Shown here piece after piece: positions 11,758 to 23,590 of a DNA stretch of 64,000 bases. The stretch is from NCBI GenBank assembly GCA_024752435.1, contig CP103025.1:2666001-2730000 (forward strand), written 5' to 3'. Numbering within the stretch: position 1 is the first letter of the stretch; each line of letters opens with the position of its first letter. Under the pieces are notes generated by a model that saw only the letters and a list, made by a program, of their open reading frames with translations, was not told where the DNA came from and searched no databases. Position numbers and translations under genes: made by a program. The stretch is from Allantophomopsis cytisporea (taxonomy: Eukaryota; Ascomycota; Leotiomycetes; Phacidiales; Phacidiaceae).

Positions 11758-13291
11758 TCACACGAGATACAACAACTTCTTCCACTTCCACAGTAATCCC
11801 CAGCCACCAAACAGTAACGAGAGCCCCGTGAATATAATAAGGGGCCCATATGCCGTTCCGTAACCAAAGCTTCCCACCGATCTCGTGCTGCCGACTTTAA
11901 GCAGCGGCACACTCGCAAGTCCACCACTCACGTACCCAATTCCTCTCGCACCATTTAGCAAACCATAGAGTAATCCTGTATCAATAGCCTCATTCCTCTG
12001 AGCAGCTTCACTTTCTAATTCATTAATGATACCTCCCCAAGTCGCGCTATAGCCGCTGGCAAAGAACCCGAAGGTAACGGAGAATAATACCAAGAGCGCC
12101 ATACTACCTGGCGACGTCAGGCCCCAGAAGAGAAAGGCGGAGAGGGCGGAGCTGACCGCAGATATAGCTGTCACAGTGGGAGCCGAAAGGGGGAAGCGTT
12201 TGTTATCACTTAGATACCCAAAAAAGGAGGAGGCGATGATGCCGGGAATGTTGACTAGCGTGAGTAAAAGGGTAGCTGAGGTTTGTGATAGCAGAGCAAC
12301 TTCATGGGCATACGTGTTCAGGTATGTTTGTGGAATACCATACCCGCAGCTTTGAAGTATAATGGCGATACTGTAGATGTAGAAGGTCTGATGTTTAAGG
12401 AAATGCCACGGGATCTTTCGTGCGCGATGCGTGCTCAAGGATATGCTTGAGGGATGATTCGGTATCAAGAAGATTCCTAGGACGCTGATTCCGACTGTCG
12501 TGACTGCCCATATCCTCAACGCAATACGAAAGCCGTAGCGATCAAGAAGGGCTCTGAATAGAAACGGACAAGAAGATCCTACAATGTTTTTACAGGACAG
12601 CACAACACCGTAAGCTACAGCTCGGTTGCTGGTATTGAACCACTCTCCAAGAGATAACGTGGTCGGGCTGTAGGTGAGAGCACATCCTAATGAAGCCAAA
12701 ACTCCCTGCGTCGCAACCAAATGCCAGACATTGGTACTGAAGGAGGACAGGACGAAGCTGACACACGTAAGCACAGTGCCGCAAAGCGCTGCAGTCTGGC
12801 GTTTACGGGCCCAGCGCTTGGTGAACAGTGCGAATAGGAAGGGCATCGAGAGATACATGACACCATTGGAGGTTGTGCCGATGATACCGGTAACATCACG
12901 ACCGCCTTGCAGCGTCCAGTTGCCGTAATAATATTCTTGGAGGACACCATAGCTCATAGCAAAGCCTGCATGTATGAGCACATTGCAATCAGGATGTAGA
13001 ACTTAATTTACCCCATATTGGTAGTTGCAATATTGCAGAGCCTATCAGGACGCTAGCTCTCTTCCTGTTTGTTTCCCACTGCCTCATATCCCTTTGACTG
13101 AGGTTGGATTCGTCTTGTTCAGTGTTATGGGATTCCTGCTCGCCGGTATCTAACGGCGGTGACTCTCGGAGAGCAATTTCCTCATTTTGTGCCATTATGA
13201 ATCGGCTCGAGTTGAGATTGTGCAGAGGTTGTTGCTTAGCGGGGTATTGTATGATATCTTGTTTAGACGCGATGACGTTAGATAAGCGCAT
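11758..13291 (-). CDS. MFS transporter, monocarboxylate-transporter-like
   Basis: Two exons, 13291-13012 and 12965-11758, are joined by a 46-bp intron (GTAAAT..GCAG) so that PIW-G-FAMSYGV reads through. The product is 495 aa from the first ATG, or 463 aa from the in-frame ATG at 13195 (MAQNEEI); I cannot decide between them. A hydrophilic N-terminus of about 80 residues is followed by some twelve hydrophobic segments. GFAMSYGVLQEYY after TM1 and the R-K-R stretch after TM2 are typical of the MCT-like (Mch-type) fungal MFS group, which moves carboxylates, riboflavin or secondary metabolites across membranes. The substrate cannot be read from the sequence. There is no partner gene nearby on the same strand. 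Confidence 0.88.
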
Positions 13292-14360
13292 TATAAGCCG
13301 TGTGCGGAATATATATCGACGATCCTCATTGTTACTAGCAGCGCTTATACAGTGTAAATATGTTCACGTAGTTGAAGTGTCCTAAGTCTGTTTATTATAC
13401 ATGATAAATATAAATCAAGCTCCTTGTTGATTCGAATATTTCATTAATACCTATGTATAATTAGGACATTTTCATGATAAGTTTAAGACATCTCAAATAG
13501 TCAAGCATGTCTACGCTATGGAAACCCTGTCAATGTACTCCATTCTATACAGTTAACAAAAAAGTGTTCGAACAGGATGATATATTTACCATACGAATGG
13601 CATTATAGACTATTAAGGAGATCTTAGTCTTTACGACAATTATTTCCTGAACCTTGCTTAGAAGAGGCCAGCCTATTAATGCTCCCATGGATCTGCATGT
13701 ACCCCAATAAAGCTAGCCATTTCCTCCATCGTAGAATAGTTCGTGATATACAAAATAACGTCTAACATTAAGACCATTAAGTTTTAATAAAGTCAGAGTT
13801 TTATGGGGTTACAGATACATTCCAAAACTTGGTGTAGTGAGCGTGAAGTCAAGAACAAATTATTGATATCCTCTTGCTCTCCTTGAATAATGGAACATAG
13901 AACTATCAGAGGTGTCTCTAACTAAGAAGCCAGTAAGTTGAGTAGCGAGCTCCGGATCAGTATAAAAGACCATGTATATATATGTTCATGGGATTATCAA
14001 GAAATAACTAATACGTATATATATAGAATAAACAATTTCATCCATGATATAAGCCCGAAATTCATGAATATGTTTGGTGGCCTAACCCTACTAGTATAGG
14101 TCGAGGTTGTTCACATTATTCACATTGTTTACCTTGTTCATATCACTTCAACCGCATGTCTCAAACTAACCTCTGAATACAACTGCAAACACAGCCGTGG
14201 ACACAACCGCGGGATCAAATTTGCACATAAATCCTCTAGACATATCAGAGTAAGTCATCATTGCAATTCCTGAAGCTTCTGAACGCTGATCTCGAAGAGT
14301 TACTTCACAGTATTAGCCATCAGGAGCTCGAGGTTATTCAACTCTACATTATTGCTCATC
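13292..14360. other. AT-rich intergenic region
   Basis: This holds the MFS promoter at its left edge, the possible APH relic at 13590-13890, and otherwise AT-rich sequence with no supported frame. Short repeated cattg/cacatt words near 14110-14140 are the only other structure seen. Confidence 0.4.
13590..13890 (-). pseudogene. Faint relic of the APH-type kinase 3' end
   Basis: Two blocks resemble the 3' part of the kinase pseudogene at 21505-22280. The block near 13600-13640 (GACTATTAAGGAGATCTTAGTC) matches about 21470-21500 just past its stop. The block near 13830-13885 reads, on the minus strand, as GEQEDINNLFLTSR against EEQAEDINNIMDLNFALT. No longer frame survives. I infer a second, much more decayed copy; the alignment was done by eye and is short. 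Confidence 0.35.
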
Positions 14361-16322
14361 ATGGATTGCAACCATGGAATCGATAGCGTTCTACGCAAGC
14401 TACTAGCTATCGATTCCAGGGACGTCATCAATCATCCTGATGGTGATTCGATTCGTGATCTGGTCGATCAATCTTTTGATCGAATCTCTACTCTACGACG
14501 CGACCTAGCACAGTCTAGTCAACGTAGACTGGTTGAGCCATTGAGGAGCAATGCGACGAATACGGAACCAAAAGACTTCGAGAACCTCTGGAAGAGATTG
14601 AATGTCGACTATTATGAATCGGGAGTCGTGTAGGCTACGCTAGACCGAAGTGTTGAAGGTCTGGTCCCAACGAAGACCAAGGTTGGTTCTTCAGGTACAA
14701 GTTTCCAGTCTACAAAGGGAAACGTGGGGGCACAAGATGGTATTTTGGAAGGCTCTGCTGGGTTGGATGATGATATGGATACGGATCTCAAAGAATCTGA
14801 TACAACGACATTGGAACCTCAGTCGTCTTCGGCCGAGTTCCATTCAGATATACACAAGCAGCCAGTTTCGAGGTCAGTTGCACAGTTAGCTATTTCATCT
14901 GATTTACGATCAACAATGCCAGGTCCACTCCCAATACCTGATCAACTATCGTTAAGACTAAATCCACGATCATCAAAGCCAGACTCAGTCCCAGGATCTC
15001 ATCCACGGTCAGATACAATCCCACGACCTAATCCACGGTCAAAACCAGATGCCGTCCCACAACCTGAACCACAATCATCGGGACCTAATTCACAGTCGCC
15101 ATCGAAACCAGCACTAACCCATTAAACAGTACCTAAGACAAAGTTGTTTCAATCAATGTTACTAAAGTCTATCCCAGATGCTTAACCTTCGAAATCGTCT
15201 CCCGGACTAAAAGCATGATCGACTTCTACGAATGTCAAAGAAAGTGCTGCAAAGACCACCAATCGACCTAGATTGAAGCACACTCACCAGGAATTAGACG
15301 ATGAGGCAGAGGACTCTTCTCCAGTGTCAGCAAAACGGAAGAAGTATTCTATGTCGTATTCGACTGGAGATATGTCTACAACTACAAAGAAAGCTGTTCA
15401 GGAAATGGCAGAGTCGAATGATAAATCATGGAGTCAGCAATGGGAAAGAATCGAAATGAAGAGACTGGGACGCAGGGAGCTGATTTGGTCTCCACGTCAT
15501 GTAGAGATTCAACTTCGCAGAACGGATCTTAAGGAGCCAATGCAAAGTCTCCTCGTATTCCTTGTGACAGCATTCGGAAGCGCCGAGCGTATTGTCCAAC
15601 TTTACGATAATCTTAGGATGTGGAGATCCGTGAACATCCAACCAAAATCAATGACACTGGGAACTACAAGAGATATCAAGAAGATTATGGAATCTATGGA
15701 CCAGATCGACATCCTTACCGCCTCCAATGATCTCCTCGGCCGATATCTCCTCACCAAATTAGCTTTCAAGGTCAAGGACTTCATGGAAAAGATCATTCAG
15801 ACTCGAGATGCAAAGGGGACGTCTGCCACTGGTGGTAAGAGGTATGTTCGAATAACTACTGACGAAGTAGCAAAGAGACTTGAAGGTTAAGCCATTGATG
15901 AAATCTTGCAGCAGTACTTTCCAGATCTGTCTCATGTTGAAGCTCATAGTATTCGGAAGAGGCTGCAAGCTAGAAATCGATTTGGCCAAGCATGGATGGC
16001 ATTGGTGGAAGCGTATGGATATGGTATATTGGCGCTATTCCCAACTGGACCTCTCTCACAGTATCAACTCACGAGCATGAAATTCCATCAGTTGAGTAAA
16101 GCACATGTTCAATTGTTTATTAAACATTTGAATATAGAGAAGGGGCCGTTTATAAGGAATCTCTGTCAATATCTGGCACCAGTAATAATCACAGCGTGCG
16201 AGAACAAAGGGTATATTGATGGGACTGTTCCGAAGCTACAGCTAGAGAATGAATTGAGAGAGCATGTTTTGCTTGTGGAAACTTGTTCGAAGGAGGCTGA
16301 AATACTTTTGAAGAAGGTTTAA
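14361..16322 (+). pseudogene. Unknown fungal protein, 654-codon frame broken by five stops
   Basis: A single reading frame runs from ATG 14361 to the stop at 16320-16322. It is interrupted only by stops at 14631 (TAG), 15123 (TAA), 15183 (TAA), 15216 (TGA) and 15888 (TAA), with no frameshift. The pieces read as one protein: an N-terminal helical part of about 90 residues (MDCNHGIDSVLRKLLAIDSR), an acidic then Pro/Ser/Arg-rich low-complexity middle with repeated PRS/PRP motifs, a basic SAKRKKYSMSY segment, and a folded-looking C-terminal half rich in helices (FGSAERIVQLYDNLRMWR). I do not recognise the family. All stops could come from Gln or Arg codons by C to T. A 13-bp inverted repeat (14375-14387 / 14406-14418) lies inside the first exon-like part. 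An intact gene hidden by many small introns is less likely, since the frame never changes. Confidence 0.6.
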
Positions 16323-17148
16323 TGAAATTATGTACTTTAGTTCGTAATGAAGTTGATGGTTTCCTGTATGTGTGATAGTTTGAGTGTATATATACAAGTT
16401 CATCTTTAATGGCTTTGTGAGATACACCCTATATATTTATTGGGAAGAACTTTATCAAGGTTAACTGTGTACTTGGTATTTTTACATATAAATCACTCGT
16501 GATCAATGATTGCAAATGAAGTTTGTCGGTATCTGAAAAGATGTATGGTATAAGTCGTAGAAGAGGTTTGAGTATAGAGTTGGTTGTAGGAAGTTAAATT
16601 TTACTTGGTATCTAAGTAGGTGTAATTGAAAGTGAGAATTGGGCACTTTCACTTTTGTGCTCAAACTTTATCAAACGAACCAAAGGGTTTTGATGTTTCT
16701 TGTAAGGTATGAATACCAATGTTAAACTAAGAGCTTCAATATCGATCGAATGGCGACATATAGTAACGGGGTTGACTCCAGGAAAAGATGTATGAAGATT
16801 GAACACTTAATTTTGAACATTTAGCATGACACCTTATATGAATATTATGTTGCTCATTGTAACGCATCAGGTATCTTTTTGCGTGTAGGTGGATGTGGAA
16901 CGGCTATGATAGTGGAGGTGGAGATGTAGGAAAGGTCTGGAGATGGAGATAATCTATGCTTGAAGATAGAAGTTGATCGAGTTTACCGAGTCCAATCAGG
17001 CAATAGGAAGAAGTGAGAATGGGTTAGTTTCATTAGCAAAACATATATCTCATTGCTACTATTAATCTTACTACTGGCAACATATCGTCATAAATCCTAC
17101 TAAACTTGCACTACTATACGTTCTACCTTACTTAGTAGGCTTAAACAG
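16323..17148. other. Intergenic, no supported gene
   Basis: AT-rich sequence between two relics. The only frame of note (minus, 16612-16806) is short and featureless. Confidence 0.4.
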
Positions 17149-17530
17149 GTGATTGACATCTTCTATCGCATGTCTAATCAGATACAATCCCTCGAAGTTG
17201 TCGAACTGCAGGAGTCAATCACGATCACAAAGATTAAAAACTTCCTTGCTACAGTCAAAAAGTTTTACGTTGCACTTGATGTAACAGTAGATAAGACAAA
17301 AAACAATAAGATGCAATGAGGATCGAGACAAAGCTGTGATGCTACTTCAACAAGCTGTCAAGGAATGTACAGAGGTAAGAAGATGGTTTGCGAGGAGTTC
17401 ACACATACCAGCACACCTCAAAGTAAAAGAAGTTCTACAATCTTTTCGTAGATCCTTAAGTACACAAAGCTCCTTGAAATCACGCGAGAACTGTATCATT
17501 ACACTAAAGTCCAGTGTCTCCTTGTCGATC
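17149..17530 (+). pseudogene. Decayed paralogue of the small gene at 22950-23590
   Basis: Translation from 17149 gives VIDIFYRMSNQIQSLEVVEL, then QESITITKIKNFLATVKKFY. This matches EIFDCITDQLQSLENVEL and KEPITIAKITTFLAIVKDLY of the minus-strand gene at 22950-23590. The frame meets TGA at 17318-17320; a shifted frame then continues as DKAVMLLQQAVKECTE and reaches a GTAAGA donor-like site at the same place (after Thr-Glu) as the paralogue's intron. The second-exon repeats are not found here. It is therefore a frameshifted copy about 6 kb from its relative and in inverted orientation. Confidence 0.55.
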
Positions 17531-18113
17531 GGGAATGATCGATACAGTGGTTAAGGCTCTTAAAACTATTGCAGTTTGATGAAGTCCGAATTTAGTTCGA
17601 TTCTTATTACCGAATACCTTCTGCCACTCGTTGATGAACGTGGTGCTATCAAGTCTTCGATGCCATCCGGTGAAACTGTCGGAGAAGCTCTTAAACCATC
17701 TATATCTTCGGTTGTAGACCAGACCATAACGAAACAGATTGAAAAGTTTTTGAAGCTTGTCACAGCAATGCCCTCTTGGAGCATGTATGTTCATTACCCA
17801 GACCAACAAATGTAGCTAATAAAAGCAGGAAATAGAGGTGCACTCAAACAAATGACTTCGTATGGAGGAAACCGAACCCTGCCCAAGTACATCAACCGAA
17901 AATGAATGGCAGAGATACTTCTCAAATATGTTTATTTATCTACGGTCTTGGCAGCACAATACAAGAATCTTACAGGCCGAAGGATTTGAGAAACTCTGCG
18001 TTCCAGTGGCAATCAATGAGAAAGCATATGATCTAGAGATCAAGCTCTTAGGTGCACGGAGAAGGAGAACATATTGTTTCCATGGTACTTGTAATGATAG
18101 AGATGGGGGTTAA
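17531..18113 (+). other. Unresolved coding-like fragments
   Basis: Two plus-strand frames, 17576-17815 (79 codons, containing LLPLVDERGAIKSSMPSGET) and 17862-18113 (83 codons, containing FEKLCVPVAINEKAYDLEIK), have coding-like composition. They do not join by an obvious intron to each other or to the relic just upstream. They may be exons or remnants of the same lost gene. I recognise no domain. Confidence 0.25.
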
Positions 18114-19510
18114 GGAGTAGATAGGTCGTGTGATTATTGCTTGGAGGGACGCTTTGTACCGACATATATTCGGGAATAGGGGCTTCTCGCCTTAAATTTA
18201 ATTAACACACTTCTTAGCAATAGCAACTGTTGAGCAATAAAAGATAATCAAGAGACTGGGTTACACTGAGCAATGTGATGAATGAATCTCATGAAATTCA
18301 CAGCGCATTACGATACTTGAAGTGTTTTAATCTTTTATACCTTTTTTGATAAACAGCGATAGCACTTGTGAAGATTAGTATGGTTCTAATATATCAGGAA
18401 CTAATAGAGATGCCTACAGCTCCATAAAGTGGCCGCCCTGTAGGAGTTTCATAAAGACAATCTGTCATAATTGCATATCGAATTCTCGAATTTGACACCC
18501 ATGAGACTTTCACTCCCTTTTCATACGTATGGTATTACCACTTTAATTTGAGGATAAGGAGGCTGGTAAGGAGATCGAGTACGTGATATATATGGCGATA
18601 AAATCGGGTGATGTAAATGCAAAATGAGATGTGTTGTGTAGCATTTCAATAGTATATCAAGTACATCAACCATGAAATGCGGGTAGCTTTGGCAGTTTAT
18701 TTCTAAAGCTAGCAGAGAAAAATCAAAATATACAACTCAATGATTGAAGGTAGCTGCTAATTTAGGGTGATACAAGGTCGCTTACCGTAGCTGTAGCAGT
18801 TCGAGTAGTAAGTTTTAAGTCTTGGCAGATGAGATTTAGACTTAGCTGTATATTTGTTTTACCTTACAGTTGTAGCATTACTGATAGCCCTTCATTACGC
18901 TATATTGAGAGATTTCTTAAAATGATTTGCACAAGGTATAAATGTAGATAACCTTTACAATATTCCCAATATTAATATGCCAAGCATGCTTAACACGATT
19001 TTGCGTTTTGCGCCTTCTAATTGAGGCAAAAGGATAAAGCACGTGGTGATAAGCCCTGCTGGCGCCGGTCTCAGTCTTAGGTAAGGTATAGCGCGGAACA
19101 TGCACGTGACATGTTGGATACAGTGGGCGGGCTATCATCCCCAGATTTGGAAGAAGCCACCAAACCCCGCCAAACTCCACCAGATCCCACTATTATCCTA
19201 AAGTGGTATCCCGTAAACCGACCGTCTCGACTCACGAGACTCCATGAACGGCACTATGTGCAAGGAAGATGAGAAAGAAATCTGCTTTAGTCTAGTTGGC
19301 TTCGGTCTACTTCGCATCCTTTGAAATTATATAATGGTCATTCTCCTACGTATCCTCGGTCATTGTTGTGCCGAATTCATCATATCTACTAATATACATT
19401 ACACTGCCAATGTTCCCCGATCACTGTGCAGTTCTGCCCATTGAATCTTTGATTATCGAAGACATTCTCTGATACGATCCCAACCCAGCAAAAAGCATTA
19501 TTCCAAAGCG
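18114..19510. other. AT-rich intergenic region and sugar-porter promoter
   Basis: No supported gene. A TATA-like ATTATATAATGG near 19326-19337 lies about 180 bp before the start of the sugar-porter gene and may be its TATA box. Confidence 0.35.
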
Positions 19511-21368
19511 ATGGATCAAATCAATCGCTGGAATGTCAGTCACATATATACCGGGAGGTCCCTCCTCATTGCGATCAACTGCGTTGCAGGCTTATCGATA
19601 TTTTTCTTCGGTTATGATCAGGGAATGATGGGCGGAGTCAACAATGCAGAGGACTACATACATACGATGGGACTTGGCTATATTGATCAAACGACAAAAG
19701 ACCCAGTTATCACGGACTCTCTCCTTCAAGGAGGAATTGTGTCTGTATATTATCTGGGTACATTAGTAGGATGTTTGGTCGGTGGTTGGGCTGGCGATCA
19801 TTTCGGGAGGATAAAAACGATAGCTCTCGGTGCTTTGTGGGCAATCATCGGTGCATGTTTGCAATGCTCGGCCCAGAACCACGTATGGATGATCTGTGCA
19901 AGACTTGTCAACGGATGGGGAACCGGAATTTTGAATGCTATCACTCCTGTGTGGGCTACTGAAACCGCCGAACACACCTCGAGGGGCCAATTCATCGCCA
20001 TTGAATTCACGTTGAACATTTTTGGTGTAGTCGTGGCATACTGGCTTGAATTTGGACTTTCATATATTGATGGAGGTCGATCGGAATTCATATGGCGGTT
20101 CCCTATTGGCTTCCAAATCATTCCACTATTCGTCCTCATGGTCATCGTTTGGTGGTTTCCCGAGTCGCCGAGATGGTTAGTGAAGGTTGGCCGAGATGAA
20201 GAAGCACGATACATCCTAGGTAGACTTCGAGGTGAGAGCAATGGTCGGGCCGAGGCAGAATATCTAGATATCAAGGCTAGTGTTGATCTCGAACGCAAGA
20301 CAGCAACGCAGAATTCCTACATTAGCATGCTCTTTGGCTACAAGAGTGGAAAGTTACACACCGGTCGGCGCGTTCAACTTGTCATCTGGTTACAAATCAT
20401 GCAGGAATGGATTGGTATCGCGGGTGTCACTGTTTATGCACCGACTATTTTCCGTTTAGCCGGGTTTGATGCTAAGAAATCGCAATGGATTTCTGGTTTG
20501 AACAATATCTTCTACATGTTCAGCACCTTGATTTGTGTCTTCACACTCGACCGTATTGGTCGACGTTGGACGATGTACTGGGGAAGTGTTGGCATGGGTA
20601 TTGCTATGTTTCTTGCTGGCGGTTTGTCGATCTTGGCTCAAAAACATCCAATTGGGAGTGCAGTTGCCACAAGTGCAGGAGCTGGATCCGCCGCATTTGT
20701 CTTCATATTTACTTTTGTTTTCGGTGCAACCTGGTTGACTGTACCCTGGTTATATCCTGCGGAGATCTTTCCTCTAGAAGTTCGTGCGAAGGGGAATGCG
20801 TGGGGTGTCGTTGGCTGGAGTATTGGAAATGGATGGTTGGTAAGTTTAATTGACTTTCTTTCACCTATATTTTATTTTTCATTTTGTAATATCTATCGTT
20901 TTTGCATGCACGTATGGTTGAGCAAACTCTCACTGAAGAATCATTGGTTTCATTGCCAATGCTTTTTCATTCGAGAATATAATATCTCTGATACTCAGAT
21001 TTTGATCACTGGTTATTTTTTGATACCTTCTCCCTGAACAGTGCTGACGGTAATACTAGACTCTCCTTTGCCCTGTCATGTTCTCCGCTATTGGCGCGAA
21101 CACCTTATTTATATTTGGTGCTTGCAACATTATCACTATTCCAATGGTATGGGCTTTATATCCAGAATCTAATCAGAGAACACTTGAGGAAATGGACCTT
21201 CTATTCGCTGCAGATACTCCGTGGGTCTGGGATGCTGAGAAGAATTTCAAGAGGCTTAAAGCGGAAAATCCAGATCTTGTGCATGCAGCGCATGAGGGAA
21301 TAAAGGTTGTGGATGCCGACCTTAAAAAGTCACAGACTGGTGCTCAAACCGAATTTATAGAAGGCTAG
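19511..21368 (+). CDS. MFS sugar porter (hexose/disaccharide transporter family)
   Basis: Exon 1 is 19511-20839 and exon 2 is 21060-21368, with a 220-bp intron (GTAAGT..ACTAG, long for this window) in phase 0. Splicing restores GNGWL-TLLCPVMF in the family's eleventh transmembrane region. The product is 545 aa with twelve expected membrane helices. Seen are FFFGYDQGMMGGV in TM1, GDHFGRIKTI in loop 2-3 (the D-R/K-x-G-R-R-type motif), WWFPESPRWLVK at the end of TM6 (the sugar-porter PESPRWL signature), LDRIGRRWTM in loop 8-9, and YPAEIFPLEVRAKG after TM10. These place it in the proton-coupled sugar-porter family at the plasma membrane. The sugar cannot be told; the ASP-type EEMDLLFA tail resembles fungal hexose or lactose permeases. 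The kinase pseudogene lies tail-to-tail with it. Confidence 0.93.
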
Positions 21369-21504
21369 CAGATTGTTCCGTTATGTTAGACTTTATTAGA
21401 ACGTTCAGTTACCATAAATCAACCAGCTTAGCTCCCTTCGTTACATGAGTTCACCATAGAACTGACATTGCAGACTATCGATGAAATCTTAGTCTTTACT
21501 ACTA

Positions 21505-22280
21505 CTAATAGATAACAATAGCCTGAGCCTTTTCAAATTCATTATTGGAAGTGGTCTTTGTTCTAGGTTTAGTGTAGGCTCCAGTGGTGAGCGCAAAATT
21601 AAGATCCATAATATTATTGATGTCCTCCGCTTGCTCTTCAGCTCCTATCAATTTCGGCAATCCTGCTTCTTGAAATTCAACAGATCCATTCCAAACAATA
21701 CTTGCCGTCTCAAAGTACTTTGGATATGCATTCGAATAAGCCCAGTCAATGAGGCATAAGTTTCCATTCTCCTCCACAATCATATTCCGTGTCTGAAGGT
21801 CTAAGTGGCATATGACAAATTCGTTAAAGCGACCTGTAAACGGCCCAGCTGGCAATCCACGAGTATGCCGCCCAAAGTCATGACAAACTTGGAGCCGATC
21901 ATTGAACCAGTCCTCGATGTCTTTGGTCGAGGTGAATGGACCGGCGCCGTACCATGTAAAAAGGGGGCCTTCTGAGAGTCCACCGCCAATAGGACCAGGA
22001 GACTCTATCGGAATAGCTCGTAACTGTTCAACATATTCGCTGATCTAGCACAAAATGCTTTGACGAGCTTCGTGTTCGAGGTAAGGCCATATAGTTGACA
22101 ACTCTTGTCTCTGGATGAATTTCATCAAAAGGTAGCATTCCTTACTGTGATGAAACTCATCCACATCATCAGACTCCCATACATCGAAGACTGCTGGTAC
22201 TCTGACATTTGTTTTTTTCCGCAACAAACTTCGTTCGTGCCTCAGAAAAAATGAGTCCAGAAAAGCTATGTTTGATAATA
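21505..22280 (-). pseudogene. APH-family (aminoglycoside-phosphotransferase-like) kinase, one in-frame TAG
   Basis: Minus-strand frame with LRHERSLLRKKTNVRVPAVF (N-lobe-like), then ECYLLMKFIQ, an in-frame TAG at 22045-22047 (..SILC-stop-ISEYVEQL..), then the catalytic loop CHLDLQTRNMIVEE and the metal-binding LIDWAYS. These are the HxDxxxxN and D-W motifs of the APH/choline-kinase fold. In fungi these proteins are common, mostly uncharacterised small-molecule or protein kinases. The C-terminus is EKAQAIVIY. No ATG is obvious at the 5' end, and an in-frame TAG lies upstream of LSNIAFLDSFFLRHE, so the start is lost or in an unseen exon. The single TAG would be Gln if CAG. It could still be a living gene with an intron I missed, but no GT..AG pair removes the stop. 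Confidence 0.7.
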
Positions 22281-22371
22281 GCTAATTTATTTTGATTACG
22301 ATATGTTCGCTGCATAGTGCAGAGGAATAATTTCACTGAAAAATATCACGTTGCTAATCAAGAAAGTCTCT

Positions 22372-22800
22372 CTAAAAAACTACACATTCTGACTGAGAGC
22401 TCCCTGAATTATCTGCAGTGTCTAACTCCATGGTTCCTGATGAGTAGCGAGCGCGTTCGTTGACGTTGTAGTTGCGATCATCGAACTTGTTATTTCTTAT
22501 GTCGGAACCAATAAAATCATGTTCCGTACCATTAATCCTTCTCTTCTTCTCAGAATTCCCATACAGCCGATCGAATTCATTACTATTGATTGCTGACACC
22601 TTTTTCTTGTATTTGAGTGAGATCCCCTTGGCTGACAACATATGATTCTCCTCGGCATATTTGTCCCATGCAGCGATCACATTCTTGAGGTCATAACTGT
22701 TGACCGAAACCACAGCATTTTCACCAAGGTCCTTCTTGACATGACGGGTGAATCTCAACAATCCGAAGTGTCGAGGTTCTTGACCTTTGCGTATGTATTA
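22372..22800 (-). CDS. Unrecognised small protein or fragment
   Basis: The minus-strand frame reads RKGQEPRHFGLLRFTRHVKK, then DLGENAVVSVNSYDLKNVIA, and a hydrophilic tail rich in Asn, Asp and Arg ending SQSECVVF. It is coherent over about 140 codons but has no ATG at its 5' side; an upstream exon is missing or lost. No domain is recognised. It lies between the kinase pseudogene and the small two-exon gene, both on the same strand. Confidence 0.3.
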
Positions 22801-22949
22801 AGCATCTTCGCTCAATCACGCTTCAAAGCTTGAACATCCTTTTCTTCTCCATCATCCATCGAAAAGACCTCCGTAAACAATTCCCCTGGAGTTTTTATGG
22901 AACCATTATGATGATGGCCATTGAGCGTGATCTGTATAGTCTCACTACG

Positions 22950-23590
22950 CTACTCCGGAAGTGTTTTTCCCAAACGTAGAGCACGGAAATAATCAACCGT
23001 GTAACGGAAGAATTGGAGGTGTAATCCCATGAAATCCTCCTTGAGAGAACTCAAGGACGCTTGTATCGTAAGGCATGATCCTAATATATCATCCTTCAGG
23101 GAAGTCAAGGAAATTTGTGTTATTGTAGAATACAAGCTAATATCATCCTTGAGAGAACTCGAGGAGATTTTTGTCATCGCAGAAGCCCAAAGGGATCGTA
23201 GAACTTCTCCTGACTTGATATATATAAATATATAAAGTAAGAATCCGTATTTCATCTTACCTCAGTTCGATCCTTGATTGACAACTTGTTGAAGTAGTAG
23301 TCCAGTACTAACTCGATCTTCTTCGGCATCTTCGAGCAATTTCTGTGTCTTGCCAAGGTTGTTCCGAGATTAATATACAGATCTTTAACGATAGCCAGAA
23401 AAGTTGTAATCTTTGCAATTGTGATTGGTTCCTTCAACTCGACATTTTCAAGGGATTGCAGCTGATCGGTTATACAATCGAAGATTTCCACGGAACTTTC
23501 GAGTCTATGAAGAAAAGTAGAAGCTATGATGAAACCGAGGATTGACAACGGTACGTTGCTAATATCGTCAGTCACCTTTAGTTCGTACAT
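22950..23590 (-). CDS. Small helical protein with three 18-residue repeats, two exons
   Basis: Exons 23590-23261 and 23213-22950 are joined over a 47-bp AT-rich intron (GTAAGA..CAAG) in phase 0. This gives 197 aa starting MYELKVTDDISNVPLS; a TGA lies in frame upstream. The first exon encodes a helical part (FDCITDQLQSLENVEL..). The second exon encodes three tandem units beginning S-S-L-K-D/E-D, produced by a 54-bp DNA repeat, and ends RALRLGKTLPE. The family is unknown to me. It has a decayed paralogue at 17149-17530, which shows the first exon was once duplicated. No signal peptide or membrane segment is seen. It may be a real lineage-specific gene or itself be near death. Confidence 0.5.
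23035..23196. repeat. 54-bp tandem repeat, three units
   Basis: Units 23035-23088, 23089-23142 and 23143-23196 each start TC(C/A)TCCTT(G/C)AG(A/G)GAA(C/G)TC. The 54-bp period keeps the frame, so the plus strand is also open across it; coding on the minus strand is favoured by the intron and by the paralogue. Confidence 0.85.

Noticed and set aside
23029..23235. Plus-strand 68-codon repeat protein
   Set aside because: The minus strand has the intron, the ATG and a paralogue; the plus frame is open only because the 54-bp period keeps frames.
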